From Ignavibacteria bacterium (GTDB lineage: Bacteria > Bacteroidota > Ignavibacteria > Kapaibacteriales > UBA2268): DNA of 64,000 bases. A program made the position numbers and the translations under genes. The notes under the pieces are model-generated. The model did not search any database. It was given only the letters and a program-made list of their open reading frames with translations, and was not told the origin of the DNA. The stretch is taken from the NCBI GenBank assembly GCA_016844745.1, contig JAERMQ010000006.1, positions 1 through 64,000 of the forward strand, given 5' to 3'. Shown piece after piece: positions 48,573 through 57,182 of the stretch (positions within the stretch are counted from its first letter, which is position 1; each line of letters begins with the position of its first letter).

Positions 48573-50159
48573 ATGGGTAAAACCGAAAAAAATAAGAAAT
48601 CTAATAAAAATCTGTATATCCTTTTTACTGTTGTAGCAATTGGACTCATCGCTTTTTACATGATTTTTAAAAATGAAAATGGAGATTCATCCTACGAACT
48701 ACCTAAATCACAGTCAAACGACACAAGTGAAAAAAAATTCTCTCCTGATTTTGTTAAAGCAGTAACATCTAATACCGATTCCGGTGAACATATTATCAGG
48801 GTAAGCAACCCGGAAGATTTAAAATTGTATTCCGCAATTGATAATAAAGCAGGTTATACAACCAAAAGAATCTTCACAGGTAGAAGAATTAATATAATTT
48901 TGACCGGTGTGGATACTCGCCTTGGCGCCAGGACAAAACATGCCGATGCTAATCATGTATTCTCAATTTTAATTGACAGTGGCTTGATTGAAATAACATC
49001 AATCCCACGGGATACCCCTGCAGATGCAGGATTAGATGATTCAACAGGTCAAAACAAACTTACAATTGTGCGGGCGCTTCGGGGTAGGGAAGAGTATATG
49101 AAGGCTGCTGCCGAGATAGCCGGATTGGACAAAATTCATTACTTTGTTGAACTTGGATTTTCACAAGCAATGGGCTTATTGGAATTTCTTGGATATAAAA
49201 ATTCCGGTTCTACATTGCAAATATTGCGCTCACGAACAGGCTTAGGCGGGGATGACTACCAAAGATGTTACAACCAATCCCAGTTTATGAAGCAAATGAT
49301 TTCTTCACATTTTAATAAAATGAACGGTATATTAGGTGAGGTAATTATCCGTGGTGGATTAGTCCTTGTTGAATCGAATCTGACTGCGTCGGGTATAAAG
49401 GATTTAATTGCAAAACTTAGTTCGAAAGGATTCACCGGTTCTCCGGATAGATTGAGAATCCGGGTTCGTCCACCCATTAATGTTGGTTTCAAAGTATATG
49501 ATTTTACTGATGCAGGTGTAATTAATGCCTTAAAAAAGAAAATTGAAAATTTTAATGATGACAGATTAGAAAACGACTCTGCTAATTTTCATAAAACATC
49601 TTTGAATGCCGAAAGTATATTAAGAAATGCTATCGACCGGGCAAAAAATGATTCTGCCAAAAGACCAGCTGCCGTTATATCCACATTGAGAACCTATTTT
49701 GACCAAAAAGCCTGGTATCAGGTTACTAATTTAAAACTTCGTGAGAAATACAGGGATGAAATTGCCAAAATGCTTTACGATGCTTATATGAAGAAAAAGC
49801 AGCCCACATCAGCTTATTCAATTGCAAGTTCTATGGAAAACGAAAAGAAATTATTCGACAATTCAGTAAAATCAGTTGTTAAAGATACTGTCCTGAAAAT
49901 GAATAAATTGGATTATGAGAAGAAACTCTTCGGTAGAATAGAAAAAAAAAATAAACAAAAGGATACATCAGGGCATTTAAAAAAGAATCTGGAATCAAAA
50001 AAGATAGCTGGTAGTGCTGCTCAACAAAAAATTAACGATTCCAGTATTAAATCGAGTAAACCAGATAGTAATAAGAAGTTATCCGGAAAAAATTTAAATC
50101 CGAATATTAAGGATAGTGTATCAAGGAAAAAAAAATTAGAATTTGAAAAACAAAATTAA
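48573..50159 (+). CDS. LytR-CpsA-Psr (LCP) family protein with basic C-terminal tail
   Basis: The 528-residue protein has one N-terminal membrane segment (about 14-32) and an LCP domain (about 100-300): RINIILTGVDTRLG, HADANHVFSILID, IEITSIPRDTPAD, GLDKIHYFVELGFSQAMGL. LCP enzymes move glycans from lipid carriers to peptidoglycan or proteins. The last ~130 residues are Lys/Ser-rich and likely disordered. The frame can also open at a GTG (48564), with no ribosome site at either. sixA follows 17 bases later. Confidence 0.8.
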   Translation: MGKTEKNKKSNKNLYILFTVVAIGLIAFYMIFKNENGDSSYELPKSQSNDTSEKKFSPDFVKAVTSNTDSGEHIIRVSNPEDLKLYSAIDNKAGYTTKRIFTGRRINIILTGVDTRLGARTKHADANHVFSILIDSGLIEITSIPRDTPADAGLDDSTGQNKLTIVRALRGREEYMKAAAEIAGLDKIHYFVELGFSQAMGLLEFLGYKNSGSTLQILRSRTGLGGDDYQRCYNQSQFMKQMISSHFNKMNGILGEVIIRGGLVLVESNLTASGIKDLIAKLSSKGFTGSPDRLRIRVRPPINVGFKVYDFTDAGVINALKKKIENFNDDRLENDSANFHKTSLNAESILRNAIDRAKNDSAKRPAAVISTLRTYFDQKAWYQVTNLKLREKYRDEIAKMLYDAYMKKKQPTSAYSIASSMENEKKLFDNSVKSVVKDTVLKMNKLDYEKKLFGRIEKKNKQKDTSGHLKKNLESKKIAGSAAQQKINDSSIKSSKPDSNKKLSGKNLNPNIKDSVSRKKKLEFEKQN

Positions 50160-50176
50160 GTTGAGAAAGAATTAAA

Positions 50177-50683
50177 ATGAAGACACTTATAATAGTTCGA
50201 CATGCAAAATCAGACCATCCGGAATATGGTGAAATACCTGATAGAAACCGTACACTAAATCCGCGAGGTATTAAAGATGCTCCATTTATGGGTGAATTGT
50301 TAGCTTCGAGAAATATCAAACCGGATAAAATATACAGCAGTCCGGCTGCCAGAGCCTTGCAAACTGCAAAATACTTTGCTGAAAAATTGGAATATCCGGT
50401 TGAAAATATCCAAATCGAAGAATATATTTACTCAGGTGGACCCGAAAAAATGATTAAATTAATTAAAGGTACGAATAACGATTTGAACTTAGTCGCTGTA
50501 TTCGGACATAATCCTGATGTAACGATTTTAACAAATGTAATTAGCGGATATACCGTACAAACCTTTTCTACCTGCGGAGTAGTAGTTATTGACTTCTCTA
50601 CCGATAAGTGGGAGAATATCTCGAATAAAAATGCTAAGCTGAGATTCTATGAATACCCAAAAAAAAATAAAATACATGATTAA
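50177..50683 (+). CDS. sixA: Phosphohistidine phosphatase SixA type
   Basis: This is a histidine phosphatase superfamily protein of 168 residues. The catalytic RHAKSDHP (R8, H9) is at the start, with NRTLNPRG and YSSPAARALQTAKYFAE further on, and VFGHNPDVT near 113-121 supplies the second His. SixA removes phosphate from phospho-His proteins in E. coli, though members of this family also act on other substrates. It follows the LCP gene by 17 bases on the same strand. Confidence 0.88.
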   Translation: MKTLIIVRHAKSDHPEYGEIPDRNRTLNPRGIKDAPFMGELLASRNIKPDKIYSSPAARALQTAKYFAEKLEYPVENIQIEEYIYSGGPEKMIKLIKGTNNDLNLVAVFGHNPDVTILTNVISGYTVQTFSTCGVVVIDFSTDKWENISNKNAKLRFYEYPKKNKIHD

Positions 50684-50732
50684 GAGAAGTAAACAAATAT
50701 TAAACTTGAGGCTTTCTCAAAAGACAAGCAGT

Positions 50733-50809
50733 ATGTCATTCGTAAGCGAAGTGAAGAATCCAGTCCAAATACCCGATAATGGATTCTTCACTTCGCTTAG
50801 AATGACATT
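50733..50809. repeat. Family-1 inverted repeat, copy 5
   Basis: The left arm is of the CATTCGTAAGCGAAG type; the right arm, CTTCGCTTAGAATGACATT, looks like a junction of the two arm types. It lies between sixA and the SRAP gene. Confidence 0.87.
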
Positions 50810-50927
50810 CTGCTTGATTATGACATAATTTTGATTAAAGGATACACCAAATGAGTTGAATTTGAGTTTTCCTTATTCGATAAATTAGATTATTTTAACG
50901 AGAATTAATTATATTTAAAATTTAACT

Positions 50928-51551
50928 ATGTGTGGAAGATTTGCGCTCTCGGCTAAAACCGAGGATATTGAAAAACTTGTTCAGGGAATGACTGTTAATC
51001 AGAATTTACCTCCCCGAACAAATATTGCTCCAACTCAAAAAATTGCTGCCTTGGCTAATGATGGCAATTTTGAATTAAAATATTACAAATGGGGGCTCAT
51101 TCCTCGTTGGGCTAAGGATGAATCCATAGGCAATAAGCTTTTTAATGCACGAAGCGAAACATTATCGGAAAAACCATCATTTCGGGATGCCTTCAAATAC
51201 AGAAGATGCCTGATATTTACCGATTGGTTCTATGAATGGCAAAAATTGCAAGATGCGAAAACAAAACAAATCTATAAAATAGGAATGGCTGACGGCAAAA
51301 CTTTTACATTTGGTGGTTTGTGGGAGCAGTGGCGGAATCCGAATGGCGAAACTATATTATCAGCGACAATAATCACAACTTCACCAAATAAAGTAATGGA
51401 ACCTATCCATGAAAGAATGCCTGTAATTATACCTTACGAAATAAGATTAGATTGGCTGGAAGGAAAAAGTTCGATTGAATCTCTCAAAGATATGATGGCA
51501 CCTTTTCCTGAAGATAATATGATTGCCATTCCTATTGATAAAATATTATAA
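50928..51551 (+). CDS. SOS response-associated peptidase (SRAP, YedK/HMCES)
   Basis: SRAP proteins form a stable covalent link to abasic sites in single-stranded DNA and so protect replication. The 207-residue protein starts MCGRFAL, so C2 becomes the catalytic Cys after Met removal. N73 in NARSET, E103 in FYEW and H161 in HERMPVI complete the known active site. It is a free-standing gene between two repeat elements. Confidence 0.95.
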   Translation: MCGRFALSAKTEDIEKLVQGMTVNQNLPPRTNIAPTQKIAALANDGNFELKYYKWGLIPRWAKDESIGNKLFNARSETLSEKPSFRDAFKYRRCLIFTDWFYEWQKLQDAKTKQIYKIGMADGKTFTFGGLWEQWRNPNGETILSATIITTSPNKVMEPIHERMPVIIPYEIRLDWLEGKSSIESLKDMMAPFPEDNMIAIPIDKIL

Positions 51552-51574
51552 GGAGATTTTATTAACCATACAAA

Positions 51575-51659
51575 TCAAGAGAAACCCCCTAATCCCCTTT
51601 GAAAAAGGGGGAATTTGTTGTTTCCCCTTTTTCAAAGGGGGTTAGGGGGTTTCTCTTGA
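51575..51659. repeat. Family-2 palindrome, copy 2
   Basis: TCAAGAGAAACCCCCTAATC near 51575 and its complement ending at 51659 give long near-perfect arms around a GAATTTGTTGTTT centre. The arms extend six bases further than in copy 1 (38474). There is one arm mismatch. Confidence 0.9.
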
Positions 51660-51725
51660 ATCAGTTTGGAGAAGGAATTACAAAATTGAAAAAAAAGAAA
51701 TTTTGATTAACATAACTTAAATATT

Positions 51726-52199
51726 ATGGTTGGAATTGGTTACGATATACACCGCTTTGAGTCGGGTACATATTTCATACTTGGCGGAGAGAAAATTGAA
51801 TCAGAGATGGCTGTGGTAGCTCATAGCGATGGTGATGTTCTTTATCACGCATTATGCGATTGCCTGCTCGGAGCTGCAGGCTTGGGTGATATTGGGGAGC
51901 ATTTTCCGGATAATGACATTACTTATAAAAACATGGATAGCAGCGAGTTAGTGAAAATCGTTATGAAAATGTTAACGGTACAAAAGTTAAGAATAGTCAA
52001 CATAGATGCAACTATTCTTTTAGAAAAGCCAAAGATACTTTCTTATAAAGAAAAGATGAAAAAAAATATATCTTCATTATGTTATTTGCCTGTTGAAAAA
52101 GTGAATATAAAGGCAACTACAAACGAAAGAGTGGGATTCATAGGACGTGGTGAGGGAATTGCCGCTATATGCGTATGCGAGATTCAACCTTTGATATGA
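51726..52199 (+). CDS. ispF: 2-C-methyl-D-erythritol 2,4-cyclodiphosphate synthase
   Basis: IspF closes the cyclic diphosphate ring in the MEP route to isoprenoids. The 157-residue protein has the metal-binding GIGYDIHRFE (D7, H9), AHSDGDVLYHALCDCLLGAAGLGDIGEHFPD with the third His, and the C-terminal KATTNERVGFIGRGEGIAA. The presence of IspF shows the organism uses the MEP pathway. It stands before the histidine kinase. Confidence 0.96.
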   Translation: MVGIGYDIHRFESGTYFILGGEKIESEMAVVAHSDGDVLYHALCDCLLGAAGLGDIGEHFPDNDITYKNMDSSELVKIVMKMLTVQKLRIVNIDATILLEKPKILSYKEKMKKNISSLCYLPVEKVNIKATTNERVGFIGRGEGIAAICVCEIQPLI

Positions 52200-52240
52200 G
52201 TTGGTTTTGATAATTAATTTTTTTTAGAATGACAAATTAA

Positions 52241-54562
52241 ATGAAGAATAATCTGGTTTTCCTATATAACTTTTTACTCTTTTGCTGTATTATCTATAGC
52301 TTCTCCTTTTCTCAATCAATTGCAAATAATATATATCCTTACTCATTTTCAAATATAAAATATCAGGATGCAGGCAGATTAGAAATAGAACCAAATGGCA
52401 ATTCACCGGATATTCGGATGTATCTGATTAAACCAAACTGGACAGAAGAACTTGAAGTATTATATACATGGCGTGGTTGGTCGAGGAATAATGCAAAAGG
52501 TATCTCAGCAGGCAGTTATACAATCTTTGCTCCTTTTATCACACCTAATACAATACTTGTACTAAGGAAAAATAATGAAAAAGTTATTGTTGAGAATTAT
52601 GATTCAAATCTAAATATCATTTCGAATATTGACCTACCGTCAAGTTTTGAAGATATATTAGCAAAAGTTCAGTGGTTAGGCTATGTTTCAAACAAAGAAT
52701 TGTTATTACTAATTGACGGCAAATTATTTACAATTGGCATTAGTGAAAAAGGAATCCTTTCTTCGAAAATGATTGCCGGGAATGTACTTTCAGCAGCTTC
52801 TTTCATTAATGAGAAGGAATTTATCCGGCAATATTCAACTCTCATTTTGGTTGGGGATGAGAGCGGAATAAAAGTATTATTTGTTAAAAAGACCGGAGAA
52901 GAATTATTTTCTGCACGGCTGCATTTTGCAGAAGAACAGAATATTTTTGCAATTGGAAATCAGGCATTAGTGCTTTCCGGGTGGGAATCAAATTCACAAT
53001 CACTAGTTCAGATTATCCATCCTGATAAGGGCATCTCAAAGCAAGTATGGCTCAACTCTAAAACTAAAAATATCAAATTATCCGAAGACCGAAGCAAATT
53101 ATACTTTTTAAGCATTTCGGGAAAAGATTTTTTTATAAAACGAATGTTTCTTTCCGAACTGAAACCCGATGATGATTTTGAAGCAAAATTACCTTCAGGA
53201 TTTATCGAACCAATTGGTATTTGGGTAAACGGAGGCTGTATTTTTACTTTATTCAGGAATGGGATTGTTTCCGTTGATTCGCTCGGGACAATCCTATCTG
53301 TTGATTTCTTAACCCTCGATGAGAAATATACCGGTACGACAAATGTTCGATTTGTTAAAGACCATTTACTTATTTCTTCCGATATTTCCTCATTGGTATT
53401 GCAACGAACTGAGAATAAATTCTGGTTTGTTAACAGATATTATCAGGAATCGGGTAAAATAGTGATACCTGTAGTGCTGCTGATTGCCCTCATTATCACT
53501 ATCCAGCTATACCGGCATCAGAAAAGATTGCTGAAGGAGACACTTGAATTGGAATCTGCAGGGATTGTTTTTATTATCGATAAATTGGGAAGGTTATTGA
53601 AAACAAATAACAATGCCGATGAATTACTTGGAATCGGACATGGTGTTCCTATGAAAAGGCAATTTCATTATTACTGCAATTCCGAGTCCTGCGAACCCTT
53701 ATCTGAATTTGTAGAAAATGTGTTGAAATCACGGGTTCAGATTAAACAAAGAATTAATCTGATTGATGGTCCTGACGTAAAAGAATGGTACTGCACCGGT
53801 GTACCTATGTTCAATGCAGCCGGTAATTTCAGGGGGATTATTCTTACAGGAGTCGATATTACAGAACAATTGGAAAGAAGCCGTTTATCGAATTGGGCTA
53901 ATCTTGCTCACGATATGCAAACAAATTTAATGACTATAAAGTTGAATGCAGAATTAATTGAAACGACGATTAGTCAAAATAATATCGACAGAAAGAATAA
54001 AATTATTTTTCAGGTCAACCTTCTTATCCAGCGTGTTCGCGATTTGGTAACAGTTGCCAAGGGAGATAGGGTCGACCGAATTCTGTCGAATTCTCTTGAA
54101 ATATGTAATGCTGTTCGCAGTGAATTTGACGAGGCTTTATTTCCGCATATTGAATTTCTAGTAGATGCAAATAACTTCAACTTATATTGCGATAAGCCGA
54201 AGTTAATCCGGGCTATTCGTAATGCTGTAGAAAACGGGATACGCTCATTTCAGGGAGATTCCGGTAAAATTCTTATTTCTTCACATAAAGATGGAAGGTA
54301 TGCTTATTTCAGCGTTCGTGATAACGGTAAGGGAATGGATGACGGTTTGAAAAACCGGATTTTAAAACCATTTTTTACTACTTCTAAACAGCAGGGTGGA
54401 ACAGGAATTGGTACAATGATAATGCAGCTCGTTATGGATTTGCATGGAGGCAAAATTGAAATCGATTCCGAAATCGGCAAAGGAACCGAAATAACTTTCG
54501 TATTACCACTTCTTTCTTATCATAATAAACCGGTAAATGGTAAAAAGAAGAATGATGAATAA
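52241..54562 (+). CDS. Membrane sensor histidine kinase with PAS domain
   Basis: The 773-residue protein has a signal peptide or N-terminal helix (1-25), a large periplasmic sensor (to ~400) of beta type, a membrane helix at about 406-425 (PVVLLIALIITIQLYR), a PAS domain (~435-545), and the kinase core. The phosphorylated His is H557 in LAHDMQTNLMTIKLN. HATPase boxes follow: NAVENGIRS, VRDNGKGMDD, TTSKQQGGTGIGT. No response regulator gene adjoins it, so it is an orphan. It overlaps ruvX. Confidence 0.9.
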   Translation: MKNNLVFLYNFLLFCCIIYSFSFSQSIANNIYPYSFSNIKYQDAGRLEIEPNGNSPDIRMYLIKPNWTEELEVLYTWRGWSRNNAKGISAGSYTIFAPFITPNTILVLRKNNEKVIVENYDSNLNIISNIDLPSSFEDILAKVQWLGYVSNKELLLLIDGKLFTIGISEKGILSSKMIAGNVLSAASFINEKEFIRQYSTLILVGDESGIKVLFVKKTGEELFSARLHFAEEQNIFAIGNQALVLSGWESNSQSLVQIIHPDKGISKQVWLNSKTKNIKLSEDRSKLYFLSISGKDFFIKRMFLSELKPDDDFEAKLPSGFIEPIGIWVNGGCIFTLFRNGIVSVDSLGTILSVDFLTLDEKYTGTTNVRFVKDHLLISSDISSLVLQRTENKFWFVNRYYQESGKIVIPVVLLIALIITIQLYRHQKRLLKETLELESAGIVFIIDKLGRLLKTNNNADELLGIGHGVPMKRQFHYYCNSESCEPLSEFVENVLKSRVQIKQRINLIDGPDVKEWYCTGVPMFNAAGNFRGIILTGVDITEQLERSRLSNWANLAHDMQTNLMTIKLNAELIETTISQNNIDRKNKIIFQVNLLIQRVRDLVTVAKGDRVDRILSNSLEICNAVRSEFDEALFPHIEFLVDANNFNLYCDKPKLIRAIRNAVENGIRSFQGDSGKILISSHKDGRYAYFSVRDNGKGMDDGLKNRILKPFFTTSKQQGGTGIGTMIMQLVMDLHGGKIEIDSEIGKGTEITFVLPLLSYHNKPVNGKKKNDE

Positions 54563-54992
54563 ACAGGAACTCAAAGGAAAACGAATCGGAAGCCTCGATT
54601 ATGGCAGAAAGCGGATTGGCTTTGCAGTTTGCGATGAGTTGCATATTACGGTTTCTACACGTGGAGTTTTTTTTAAAGATACACCTGATTATTTTGAAAA
54701 ACTGGTGGAAGCAATTAATTCCGAGCGACTCTCGGCTATTGTTGTTGGTGAACCTGTGAGGAATGATGGAATTGAAACGGATTTACAAAAAGAAATAAAC
54801 GAATTTGCAGATAATTTAAATGAAAAGACCGGACTTGCAATATACCGACAGGATGAATCGTTTTCATCTAAAAGGGCTGTAAGTACGATGCTCGAAATTG
54901 GTTTTAAGAAGAAAAAACGCAGGGATAAAGCCAACACAGATACAATATCCGCAGCTATTATATTAAGAGATTTTCTTGAAACAATTGGTTGA
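54552..54992 (+). CDS. ruvX: Putative Holliday junction resolvase RuvX/YqgF
   Basis: The 146-residue RNase H-like protein starts with LDYGRKRIGFAVCDE, the Asp-bearing strand of the family, and has IVVGEPVRNDG, YRQDESFSSKRAV and DTISAAIILRDFLE. Family members process 16S rRNA ends or junction DNA. It overlaps the kinase gene by 11 bases, which suggests coupling. The start could be 54537, 54552 or 54555. Confidence 0.9.
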   Translation: MMNKQELKGKRIGSLDYGRKRIGFAVCDELHITVSTRGVFFKDTPDYFEKLVEAINSERLSAIVVGEPVRNDGIETDLQKEINEFADNLNEKTGLAIYRQDESFSSKRAVSTMLEIGFKKKKRRDKANTDTISAAIILRDFLETIG

Positions 54993-55037
54993 AGAAAGTA
55001 TTAATAATTGAAGTCAAGTCATATGAATATCAAGAAG

Positions 55038-55113
55038 AATGTCATTCTGAACGAAGTGAAGAATCCAGTCCCATTGCGGCTTCTGGATTCTTCACTTCGT
55101 TCAGAATGACATT
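55038..55113. repeat. Family-1 inverted repeat, copy 6
   Basis: Perfect arms of the CTGAACGAAG type, with the centre CCAGTCCCATTGCGGCTTCTGG. It is the best-preserved copy along with copy 1. It lies between ruvX and ribE. Confidence 0.92.
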
Positions 55114-55163
55114 CTTCTCAATATAATATTCAGACTGATTAACAAGCATGACTTCTTAAAAAT

Positions 55164-55192
55164 AATAATTCATAATTTATAATTCATAATTA
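55164..55192. repeat. Short AATTCAT-type array upstream of ribE
   Basis: Two to three copies of ATAATTCAT-like units end seven bases before the ribE ATG, with no Shine-Dalgarno sequence in between. The unit is that of the arrays at 4588 and 40224. No FMN riboswitch is visible here. Confidence 0.65.
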
Positions 55193-55198
55193 AAAAAA

Positions 55199-55825
55199 AT
55201 GTTCACTGGAATAATAGAAGAAATAGGGGTTATCAAATCCGTTCAGAATTTCGGCGGCGGCAAAAGGTTTACAATCACAGCCGGTAAAGTTATGCAAAAT
55301 ACTAAAATTGACGATTCTATCTCAATAAATGGAGTATGCCAGACTGTAGTTTCTTTGACTCAATCTACCTTTACGGTTGAAGCGGTTGAAGAAACATTGA
55401 GGAAAACTAATTTCGGGAAATACTCGCAAGGATTGAAAGTCAATCTTGAACGTGCAACTCAGCTTGGAGAGCGTCTGGGTGGGCATTTAGTTACCGGTCA
55501 TGTTGATTGCCCCGGAAGAATTGTTACTATAAAACGTGAATCTGCCGGAAGGCTTCTTTGGATTGCCTTCTCTCCGGAATATTCAAAATATGCCGTTGCA
55601 TCTGGTTCAATTTGTATTGATGGAATCAGCCTTACTATTGCAAGAACAGAGGAAGTTAAACTAATGGTTTCCGTTATTCCGCATACATGGGATAATACTA
55701 CATTAGGTGAGGCATTCGAAGGTAAGGAAGTTAATCTGGAATTCGATATAATTGCGAAATACTTAGAAAAGCTCTCCCAACCATATTCATCAAAAAAATC
55801 AGTCTGGGAGGATATAGTTAATTAA
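55199..55825 (+). CDS. ribE: Riboflavin synthase alpha chain
   Basis: The enzyme joins two lumazine molecules to give riboflavin. The 208-residue protein is a tandem of two lumazine-binding folds. The first starts MFTGIIEEIGVI and has SINGVCQTVVS; the second has GHLVTGHVDCPGRIV and SICIDGISLTIA. All known features are present. The gene stands alone and is followed at its stop codon by a 7-mer array. Confidence 0.96.
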   Translation: MFTGIIEEIGVIKSVQNFGGGKRFTITAGKVMQNTKIDDSISINGVCQTVVSLTQSTFTVEAVEETLRKTNFGKYSQGLKVNLERATQLGERLGGHLVTGHVDCPGRIVTIKRESAGRLLWIAFSPEYSKYAVASGSICIDGISLTIARTEEVKLMVSVIPHTWDNTTLGEAFEGKEVNLEFDIIAKYLEKLSQPYSSKKSVWEDIVN

Positions 55826-55860
55826 TAATTAATAATTAATAATTAATAATTAATAATTAA
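55818..55860. repeat. TTAATAA 7-mer array at the ribE stop
   Basis: Five to six tandem TTAATAA units start at the last codons of ribE and go on beyond its stop (TAA at 55823-55825). It is the first part of a ~440-base stretch (55826-56269) made up mainly of simple repeats. Confidence 0.9.
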
Positions 55861-55865
55861 GAGTA

Positions 55866-55912
55866 TAAAATCCTATAATCTTTTATTCCTAAAAATCCTA
55901 ATTCAGACTATT
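55866..55912. repeat. 47-bp direct repeat, left copy
   Basis: Starts TAAAATCCTATAATC and ends AATTCAGACTATT. It matches the right copy at 57124-57170 at 43 of 47 positions. Between the two lies the ABC-2 permease gene. Confidence 0.85.
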
Positions 55913-55930
55913 CAATTGTTAATTGTATAA

Positions 55931-56200
55931 CCTAAAAGTCTAACAGCCTAAAAGCCTAAAAGTCTAACAGCCTAAAAGCCTAAAATCCTAACAGCCTAAC
56001 AGCCTAAAAGCCTAAAAGCCTAAAATCCTAAAATCCTAAAATCCTAAAATCCTAAAATCCTAAAAGCCTAAAATCCTAAAAGCCTAAAAGCCTAAAATCC
56101 TAAAATCCTAAAATCCTAAAATCCTAAAATCCTAAAATCCTAACAGCCTAAAAGCCTAAAAGCCTAACAGCCTAACAGCCTAACAGCCTAAAAGCCTATA
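55931..56200. repeat. 8-bp minisatellite, CCTAA[A/C]A[G/T]
   Basis: About 33 units in strict 8-base phase, made almost only of CCTAAAAG, CCTAAAAT and CCTAACAG, with two TCTAACAG near the start. CCTAACAT is never used. It ends about 70 bases before the permease start. A related array lies at 57973-58058. Confidence 0.95.
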
Positions 56201-56269
56201 AATAGTTGTGAAAAATAAATTATTTTTTATTAATTTTGTTTTTTATGATTTTGAAATTTTCTTGATTTT

Positions 56270-57043
56270 ATGATTAGTACAAATTTATCCCAAAAATGGC
56301 AATTGACGTGGTTTCTTGCTAAAACCGATTTTAAACTTCGATATAGTAATTCCCTTTTGGGATTTTTGTGGTCTATGCTAAAACCATTAGCCGTCTTTTC
56401 AATTTTAAGCTTCGTATTCCAGAATATTTTTAAATTATCGGCGAGCCATTTTTATTTAAGAATTCTAACAGGTCTTCTACTTTTCTTTTTCTTTTCCGAA
56501 TGCACTACATTTGGCTTGAATTCATTATTATCAAAAGGACATTTATTAACCAAAATTGATTTCCCGAAATGGATTATTGTATTGTCATCGACTATAAATA
56601 CTATGATGACATTCTCAATAAATATACTTATAACAATAATATTTTTTCTGATTGCCGGTGTTATTCCATCAATTATGGCTATGGCTAACTTCTTATTCTT
56701 CCTGATTTTACTATTAATGATTTCTATTGGTTCGGTATTTATTTTGGCGCCACTATTTGTAAAATTCCGGGATATAAGCCAGATATGGGAAATTTTGATT
56801 TTGGTTATAATGTATTCTGCCCCGATTGTTTATCCATTAACTGCTATCCCTGAACAATATCATAAATACCATTTTATTAATCCATTGACCTCAATCGTCT
56901 ATTATACAATCGAAGGAATTTTTGAAAATCAATATCCCCCGGCTTATATTTATCTTTTCCTGACTATACTTTTCTCGACATTTTTTATTCTCTCTCTTCT
57001 TATTTTTAATTCTATGAGTAAAAAAACTCCGGAATATATCTAA
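56270..57043 (+). CDS. ABC-2 type transport permease, polysaccharide-export-like (Wzm/TagG)
   Basis: The 257-residue membrane protein has about six helices. The N-terminal LAKTDFKLRYSNSLLGFLWSMLKPL is the signature of ABC-2 exporters for O-antigen or teichoic acid (Wzm/TagG type). The ATPase partner (Wzt-like) normally follows but is missing; the next gene is bshB1 on the other strand. The gene sits alone between simple-repeat arrays and 47-bp direct repeats, which suggests that it moved or that a partner was lost. Confidence 0.85.
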   Translation: MISTNLSQKWQLTWFLAKTDFKLRYSNSLLGFLWSMLKPLAVFSILSFVFQNIFKLSASHFYLRILTGLLLFFFFSECTTFGLNSLLSKGHLLTKIDFPKWIIVLSSTINTMMTFSINILITIIFFLIAGVIPSIMAMANFLFFLILLLMISIGSVFILAPLFVKFRDISQIWEILILVIMYSAPIVYPLTAIPEQYHKYHFINPLTSIVYYTIEGIFENQYPPAYIYLFLTILFSTFFILSLLIFNSMSKKTPEYI

Positions 57044-57097
57044 TTGTCAATGGTTAATTGTCAATGGTTAATTGTCAATGGTTAATTGTCAATGGTT
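57042..57097. repeat. 14-bp tandem array, AATTGTCAATGGTT
   Basis: Four perfect 14-base units begin at the permease stop codon (57041-57043). On the other strand the unit reads ATTGACAATTAACC, nearly the unit at 4621-4667 (ATTGACCATTAAGC). Confidence 0.92.
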
Positions 57098-57123
57098 AAT
57101 GAAAAAGGGAAAAGGGAAAAACG

Positions 57124-57170
57124 TAAAATCCTATAATCCTTTAATCCTATAAATCCTAATTCAGACAATT
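57124..57170. repeat. 47-bp direct repeat, right copy
   Basis: Same orientation as the copy at 55866-55912, with four differences. It lies 12 bases before the bshB1 stop. Confidence 0.85.
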
Positions 57171-57182
57171 ATTAATTAAATT

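Noticed and set aside
55114-55198. FMN riboswitch before ribE
   Set aside because: The region holds a family-1 repeat and a short 7-mer array; none of the conserved FMN-element helices is visible.
55931-56200. Possible CRISPR array
   Set aside because: The units are 8 bases with no unique spacers and no cas genes nearby.
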